Shown here piece after piece: positions 6,276 to 9,714 of a stretch of 9,714 nucleotides of DNA (the first letter of the stretch is position 1; each line of letters begins with the position of its first letter). The notes under the pieces were generated by a model. It was given only the letters and a program-made list of their open reading frames with translations. It searched no databases and was not told the origin of the DNA. The position numbers and the translations under genes are program-made. Origin of the DNA: Methylobacteriaceae bacterium. Its GTDB lineage: Bacteria; Pseudomonadota; Alphaproteobacteria; Rhizobiales; Beijerinckiaceae. The stretch is from contig JAISTL010000275.1 of NCBI GenBank assembly GCA_031272615.1, forward strand, positions 1 through 9,714, read 5' to 3'.

Positions 6276-7904
6276 ATGAAACGCACTATTCTGCTGATAA
6301 TTCTGCTGACATTGGCTGTCGCGCCCGGGCTGCGGGCGCAGGACTCATCGCCGCCTTTATTTGAAGAAACCGCCGGAGCGGCGCAGACCGACGCCTTGTC
6401 GTTTGCGTTGGTCGGCACGGCGGCGGCGCAGGAAACCGGTTACGGCGCGACGGCAACCTATCAGGAGGAGCCGAAAGAAGAGCGGCGGATGTCTCGAAGA
6501 TCGGTTCAGGCGCTCATCGGGGGCATCTTCCTTCTCCTGTGGCTTATCTGGAAGGGGTTGAAAGGCATTCTCGCCATGATTGGCGGGATTTTCGGGGCGG
6601 CGAGCAAAACGTTGGCGCCGGTGGCATCCGTCCCCATCGACACCCGAAGTCGCAAGCGCGCCGCGGCGGGCGACAGGAGGATCCGACCGGATCCGGTTCC
6701 CGTGTACGCGTCCGCCGGCCGGGCGGATATGAACACTGACGTGGCCGAAGTGTGGACACGCGAAGCGGCGGCGCCGGGGAACAGGAACGCCCGGTTGGCG
6801 ATCGAGCCGCTGGAGCAGGAGGTGCAGCCGGCCCGCGGATTCGGCGGCAGAACGAGACCCGGAGCCGATGCCGCGCGCCGCCCCACAGCCGCCCGCACGG
6901 GGTCTTTGTTGGACGAAACCCGGGAGGCGGCCGAAGCGGGGGATGTGTCGGCGCAATACAATATGGGCGTCATGCTGAAGGGCGGCGTGGGCGTCACACG
7001 GAGTGCCTCCGACGCCGTGAAATGGTTTCGCAAGGCGGCGGTGCAGAATGACCCGCAGGCGGCCTTCACTCTTGCCGAAATGTACCACACCGGGGACGGC
7101 GTGGTGCGCGATGACGCCGGGGCGATGAAATGGTACATCGACGCGGCGGAACGGGGGCATCCGGGGGCGCAGTTCGCTCTGGGCCGGGTTTTTCTTGCCG
7201 GGGACGGTGTCGTCCGGGATGAACCGCGGGCGGTGGACTGGCTGCGCCGGGCGGCGGAGCAGGGGCACCCGGGAGCGCAGTACGCCCTGGGGGTGATTTA
7301 CGGCCGCGGCGAAGGCGTGGGCGGGGAAAAAGTCGAGGAAGCCTCGTGGTACCGCGCCGCGGCGGCCCGGGGCAACGCCGATGCGCAGAACAATCTCGGA
7401 TGGATGTATCTCACCGGCGAGGGTGTTGCCCGGGAGCCGGCCGAAGCCGAACACTGGTTCCGCCAGGCGGCGGAGCAGGAGCATCCCGCGGCGGAATTCA
7501 ACCTGGGCATGATGTACGACAGCGGCGACGGCGTCCTCCGGGACAAGGCCGAAGCGCGCAAATGGTTCAAGCTGGCGGCGGCGCAGGGTTATCCGGCGGC
7601 GCGGAGAAAGCTGAACGGCGTGGGCGGCGAACCCGGGGAGGGCGCCGGAGCGATGTCTCCGCGGCGTCGGGCGAACCCTCCGGGGGACAGCGCCGACATG
7701 GTGGAGGCGGCCTCGTGGTTCCGCAAGGCGGCGGAGCAGGAGTATCCGGCGGCTCAGTTCAGCCTCGGCGTGCTGTATTGCAGGGGCGAAGGTGTCGCCC
7801 GGGATGACGCCGAGGCGGAGAAATGGCTGCGCAAGGCGGCGGCCCAGGGCCACGCCATGGCCGACGCCGCCCTGAAGGTGCTCGACGAGACGCGCCGGAG
7901 GTGA
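6276..7904 (+). CDS. Exported/membrane-anchored Sel1-like repeat protein
   Basis: The 542-residue product has three parts. Residues 1-22 form a Sec-type signal peptide (MKRTILLIILLTLAVAPGLRAQ; likely cut after LRA). Residues about 76-108 are a hydrophobic, glycine-rich membrane segment (VQALIGGIFLLLWLIW...GILAMIGGIFG), followed by a basic, low-complexity linker to about 210. Residues about 212-542 are Sel1-like repeats: seven regular units, one disrupted unit and a partial last one. The disrupted unit (about 445-480) has lost its first-helix consensus and carries a Gly/Pro/Arg-rich insert (GEPGEGAGAMSPRRR). The start at 6276 is preferred over upstream GTG/ATG codons at 6243/6246 because it begins the signal peptide and follows AGGAG at 6261-6265. 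The repeats probably form a scaffold at the membrane or in the periplasm; the binding partner is unknown. It is a paralogue of the cytoplasmic Sel1 protein upstream. Convergent to the ATPase gene. Confidence 0.86.
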   Translation: MKRTILLIILLTLAVAPGLRAQDSSPPLFEETAGAAQTDALSFALVGTAAAQETGYGATATYQEEPKEERRMSRRSVQALIGGIFLLLWLIWKGLKGILAMIGGIFGAASKTLAPVASVPIDTRSRKRAAAGDRRIRPDPVPVYASAGRADMNTDVAEVWTREAAAPGNRNARLAIEPLEQEVQPARGFGGRTRPGADAARRPTAARTGSLLDETREAAEAGDVSAQYNMGVMLKGGVGVTRSASDAVKWFRKAAVQNDPQAAFTLAEMYHTGDGVVRDDAGAMKWYIDAAERGHPGAQFALGRVFLAGDGVVRDEPRAVDWLRRAAEQGHPGAQYALGVIYGRGEGVGGEKVEEASWYRAAAARGNADAQNNLGWMYLTGEGVAREPAEAEHWFRQAAEQEHPAAEFNLGMMYDSGDGVLRDKAEARKWFKLAAAQGYPAARRKLNGVGGEPGEGAGAMSPRRRANPPGDSADMVEAASWFRKAAEQEYPAAQFSLGVLYCRGEGVARDDAEAEKWLRKAAAQGHAMADAALKVLDETRRR

Positions 7905-7927
7905 TGAGTCCGCCGGGAGGTTTTCAG

Positions 7928-7999
7928 ATGACGGATTTGGAGCATGTCCGCTTGGACGTGCGCGACAGCCGCCGCGTCATCCCGGCGCCATATCACTGA
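7928..7999 (+). pseudogene. Possible 23-codon gene stump downstream of the second Sel1 gene
   Basis: An ATG at 7928 is preceded by GGGAGG (7915-7920) at 7-base spacing, the best ribosome binding site on the plus strand of this window. It opens a 23-residue frame, MTDLEHVRLDVRDSRRVIP followed by APYH, ending at TGA 7997-7999. It begins only 23 bases after the Sel1 stop, as expected for the next cistron of an operon. Its last eight codons run antisense into the 3' end of the convergent ATPase gene. It may be the N-terminal remnant of a gene cut off when the ATPase module arrived, or a genuine micropeptide. I do not recognise the sequence. A chance open frame cannot be excluded. Confidence 0.4.
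7942..7961. terminator. Hairpin between convergent genes, possible terminator
   Basis: GCATGTCC, a GCTT loop and GGACGTGC form an 8-bp stem with one G-T pair. It lies between the convergent stops of the Sel1 and ATPase genes. No run of T follows in either direction, so it is not a canonical intrinsic terminator. It also falls inside the 23-codon frame. Confidence 0.3.
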
Positions 8000-9374
8000 A
8001 CCGGACGAGGCGGACATTGCCGAGCCGCTCCGACTCCCGCGCCAGAGCGTCGGTGAAGCCCGTTTTGGCGAAGAGCCAGAACCATTGATGTTTGAAGGAG
8101 AACAGCCTGCTTTGCGCCATGAGGTCGTTCAGGACGCCGAGGTCAACCGGAGCGTTCGTCCATTTGCACTCGCAGAACAGGGCGCTGTCGTTGCGGTATG
8201 CCAGAATGTCAATTTCCTCCTGCCGCTTTTCTTTCGGATTGCCGCCCCACCACCTGCCGACTCTGCCGGGCAGAAACGGCAGCGCGCCGCGCCGGGCTTC
8301 TCCGGTGAGATACTGCCTGCATATCTCCTCGAACACCAAACCCATATAGGCAGGGAGGCGTCCGGCGATTTCGAGATCATAGACCGCCTCCCCCAGGCCC
8401 GACATGACGGCGCTCATGTTCGGAAACACGAACCGGTACCAGAACCGGAACATCAAATCGTCCAGCCGATAGAGCGTCTTTCTGGATGCCGCCGCCCCGG
8501 TGACGGGGAACTCTTTTTTCACGATGCCGAGCGCCATGAGCGACGCCAGATATTTCGCGCACTTGTTGCTTTCCATGCCGCTTTTGCCGGCAATTTCGTT
8601 CAGCCGGGACGCGCCCCCGGCGATGGCGCCGATCAGGCTGTTGTAAACCGCCGGTTCCCGCAGTTCCTGTTTCAGCAGGTTGGCCGGTTCTTCATAGAGC
8701 CGCCCCGAGGGGGTGAGAAACGCATCGATGATGTTTTCCCGCACGGTTTTCGCCGGGTCGATTCTGTCAAGATAGTCGGGAACGCCGCCGGTGAAACCAT
8801 AGACCGTTGCCCGCTCCTCTTCGTCGAACGTGTCGAGAAACAGCTGGGATTCGAAGTAATCGAAGGGCAGAACCTTGAACTGCGCCGTCCGCCTGCCGTA
8901 GAGCGGGCTCTTGTACCCCAGAACCTGGTGTTCCATGAAGCTCATGCTTGACCCGCACAGGATCAAAAACAGCTTGCCGTCCTTGAGGCGGGTGTCGATA
9001 TGGGCCTGGATGATGGACGATATCGGCGGGTAACCGCCCGCCAGATAGGGATATTCATCTATCACCAGCACCATGCGGGTGTCTTGGGAGACCTGCCCGA
9101 TGTATTCGAAGGCGTTTTCCCAGTCGGAGAAGGAGGCCTTCCTCCTCAATCCCGGAGCGGTGACCGTGTACACGTCAGCGCTGAACCCGGACAGATTCGC
9201 GTTGCCGTCAGCTTCCCGCGCCAGAAAGTACACGGCGTTCCTGCCCTTGATGAACTCTTTGATCAGCGTGGTTTTGCCCACGCGGCGACGCCCGTAGACG
9301 ATCGCACACTCGAAGCGGCCCGAGTTGTACATCCGGTTCAAAGCTTCAAGTTCCCGGCTTCTGCCGACAAACAT
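7977..9374 (-). CDS. AAA+ ATPase, archaeal-ATPase/DUF234 type
   Basis: The 465-residue product belongs to the COG1672-like group of predicted ATPases (ATPase_2 domain plus C-terminal DUF234), whose cellular role is not established. It opens with the family start MFVGRSRELEALNRMY. Walker A is GRRRVGKT at 28-35 and Walker B is MVLVIDEYPYL with D106-E107. A sensor-like stretch LFLILCGSSMSFM lies near 135-147. A winged-helix-like segment follows at about 257-291 (RLNEIAGKSGMESNKCAKYL). The C-terminus carries EEIDILAYRN ... FCECKW (D389, E402, K404), which resembles the acidic/ExK core of PD-(D/E)xK nuclease folds. The start at 9374 has GGAGG 9 bases upstream and gives the family N-terminus. The open frame continues upstream to 9563 through the promoter and repeats, which is not coding. 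The gene stands alone with its own promoter and palindrome, and converges on the Sel1 gene. Such genes are often scattered and strain-variable, so horizontal acquisition is plausible. Confidence 0.87.
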   Translation of the reverse strand: MFVGRSRELEALNRMYNSGRFECAIVYGRRRVGKTTLIKEFIKGRNAVYFLAREADGNANLSGFSADVYTVTAPGLRRKASFSDWENAFEYIGQVSQDTRMVLVIDEYPYLAGGYPPISSIIQAHIDTRLKDGKLFLILCGSSMSFMEHQVLGYKSPLYGRRTAQFKVLPFDYFESQLFLDTFDEEERATVYGFTGGVPDYLDRIDPAKTVRENIIDAFLTPSGRLYEEPANLLKQELREPAVYNSLIGAIAGGASRLNEIAGKSGMESNKCAKYLASLMALGIVKKEFPVTGAAASRKTLYRLDDLMFRFWYRFVFPNMSAVMSGLGEAVYDLEIAGRLPAYMGLVFEEICRQYLTGEARRGALPFLPGRVGRWWGGNPKEKRQEEIDILAYRNDSALFCECKWTNAPVDLGVLNDLMAQSRLFSFKHQWFWLFAKTGFTDALARESERLGNVRLVRFSDMAPG

Positions 9375-9383
9375 CCGGCGGCC

Positions 9384-9388
9384 CCTCC
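9384..9388 (-). promoter_or_regulatory. Ribosome binding site fixing the ATPase start
   Basis: GGAGG on the minus strand lies 9 bases before the ATG at 9374. It decides against the long N-terminal extension that would read through the palindrome and minisatellite. Confidence 0.75.
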
Positions 9389-9397
9389 AAAAAACAA

Positions 9398-9422
9398 ACT
9401 CGTAAGTATGCAACTTACGAGT
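9398..9422. promoter_or_regulatory. Perfect 10-bp palindrome, likely operator or 5' hairpin
   Basis: ACTCGTAAGT (9398-9407), spacer ATGCA, and ACTTACGAGT (9413-9422) form a perfect inverted repeat. It begins directly downstream of the predicted -10 box of the ATPase gene and ends 23 bases before the ATG. With a start about seven bases past the -10 box (near 9419), most of the palindrome would be transcribed. It may therefore act as a DNA operator at the start site, as an mRNA hairpin close to the ribosome binding site, or both. Possible autoregulation by the ATPase, which contains a winged-helix-like segment, is an inference. Confidence 0.7.
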
Positions 9423-9425
9423 ATA

Positions 9426-9454
9426 TAAATAGCGCGAAGGGTGGATGGTGTCAA
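9426..9454 (-). promoter_or_regulatory. Sigma-70-type promoter of the ATPase gene
   Basis: On the minus strand a perfect -35 box TTGACA (9454-9449) is followed after exactly 17 bases by TATTTA (9431-9426) in the AT-rich run TATTTATATA. The -10 match is only moderate and TATATA four bases further on is an alternative. This is the clearest promoter in the window. Confidence 0.65.
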
Positions 9455-9477
9455 TACGGCAAGAGATGAGCAGCCCC

Positions 9478-9549
9478 TGTGGCCTTGGTGGACAGGGTGG
9501 ACACGATGGACTTGGTGGACGGGGTGGACACGATGGACTTGGTGGACGA
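9478..9549 (-). repeat. 9-bp minisatellite, right array (8 units)
   Basis: From 9487 there are seven exact 9-base units, preceded by one decayed unit (9478-9486). Units read GGTGGACAG, GGTGGACAC, GATGGACTT, then GGTGGACGG, GGTGGACAC, GATGGACTT, then GGTGGACGA. Units 1-3 and 4-6 form a 27-base higher-order repeat with a single mismatch. The orientation is opposite to the left and middle arrays. The array begins 24 bases upstream of the ATPase -35 box. Confidence 0.88.
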
Positions 9550-9560
9550 ATCCGCTGCTT

Positions 9561-9619
9561 CATCGGTTGAGTTTTCGCCCGACAGGTGCCGCGTCATTGC
9601 GAGGAACGAAGCAATCCAG
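9561..9619 (+). repeat. Dispersed repeat, right copy 1
   Basis: The copy opens with CATCGGTTGA, contains GGTGCCGCGTCATTGCG and ends with the core CGAGGAACGAAGCAATCC (9600-9617). The core is exactly repeated at 9682-9699. It directly follows the minisatellite array. Confidence 0.75.
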
Positions 9620-9645
9620 GCTTTCCACCCTTGACGCCTTCACCG

Positions 9646-9701
9646 CCGGTTGAAACGTCGCCCCGCCGGTGCCGTCACCCACGAGGAACGAAGCAATCCG
9701 G
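9646..9701 (+). repeat. Dispersed repeat, right copy 2
   Basis: This tandem partner of the copy at 9561-9619 starts with CCGGTTGA, contains GGTGCCGTCACCCA and ends with the identical 18-base core CGAGGAACGAAGCAATCC (9682-9699). The start-to-start distance between the two copies is about 83 bases. Its CACCCACGAG variant matches the inverted copy at 131-160 better than the CATTGCGAG form does. Confidence 0.72.
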
Positions 9702-9714
9702 TGTTGGCAACAGG

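Noticed and set aside
7944..8951. A 335-codon plus-strand frame opposite the ATPase
   Set aside because: The minus-strand frame has intact Walker motifs, a promoter and a ribosome binding site; the plus-strand frame has none of these.
9441..9653. A 70-codon Trp/Thr-repeat peptide (WTGWTRWT pattern) on the plus strand
   Set aside because: The repeat comes directly from the 9-bp DNA unit, and the frame covers the ATPase promoter and a dispersed repeat. There is no sign of selection on the protein.
5993..9714. A complete transposon bounded by repeats
   Set aside because: No transposase, integrase or clear target-site duplication is visible, and the repeats are scattered in both orientations rather than forming a matched terminal pair.

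Overview
The window is a GC-rich bacterial segment carrying five full-length protein genes, one very short possible gene, and repeat-filled intergenic stretches. The solute-binding protein resembles the YejA-type proteins common in Alphaproteobacteria (Tat-type leader, 'HGLSAFGDLAMPPDF' start of the mature part). Together with the codon bias, this suggests an alphaproteobacterium, possibly host- or community-associated given the Sel1-repeat proteins. That assignment is an inference and not certain.

Layout: bases 1-356 are non-coding and hold an inverted copy of a dispersed repeat and a short 9-bp minisatellite. Bases 357-2420 (minus strand) encode two tandem paralogous AEC (auxin efflux carrier) family permeases in one probable operon. 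A 233-bp divergent intergenic region with three small hairpins separates them from a plus-strand YejA-like peptide-binding protein (2654-4591). A cytoplasmic Sel1-repeat protein follows at 4654-5949. A 160-bp repeat element (5993-6150) lies between it and a second Sel1-repeat protein (6276-7904), which has a signal peptide and a membrane segment. Convergent to that, on the minus strand, is an AAA+ ATPase of the 'archaeal ATPase'/DUF234 type (7977-9374). It has a near-consensus promoter and a perfect 10-bp palindrome at its predicted transcription start. The right end (9455-9714) is non-coding: a 9-bp minisatellite followed by two tandem copies of a dispersed repeat.

How it fits together: the AEC pair and the solute-binding protein are separate transport functions and no partner permease is present. 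The two Sel1 proteins share a repeat architecture but appear to sit in different compartments. The ATPase looks like an independently regulated single-gene module. It joins the Sel1 side inside a 23-codon open frame that has a strong ribosome binding site, which may be the stump of an interrupted gene. The same 9-bp unit (GTCCACCnn) occurs at three module boundaries, twice beside a dispersed repeat with the core CGAGGAACGAAGCAATCC. The most unusual material in the window is this repeat system and the ATPase control region; neither proves a new system by itself.
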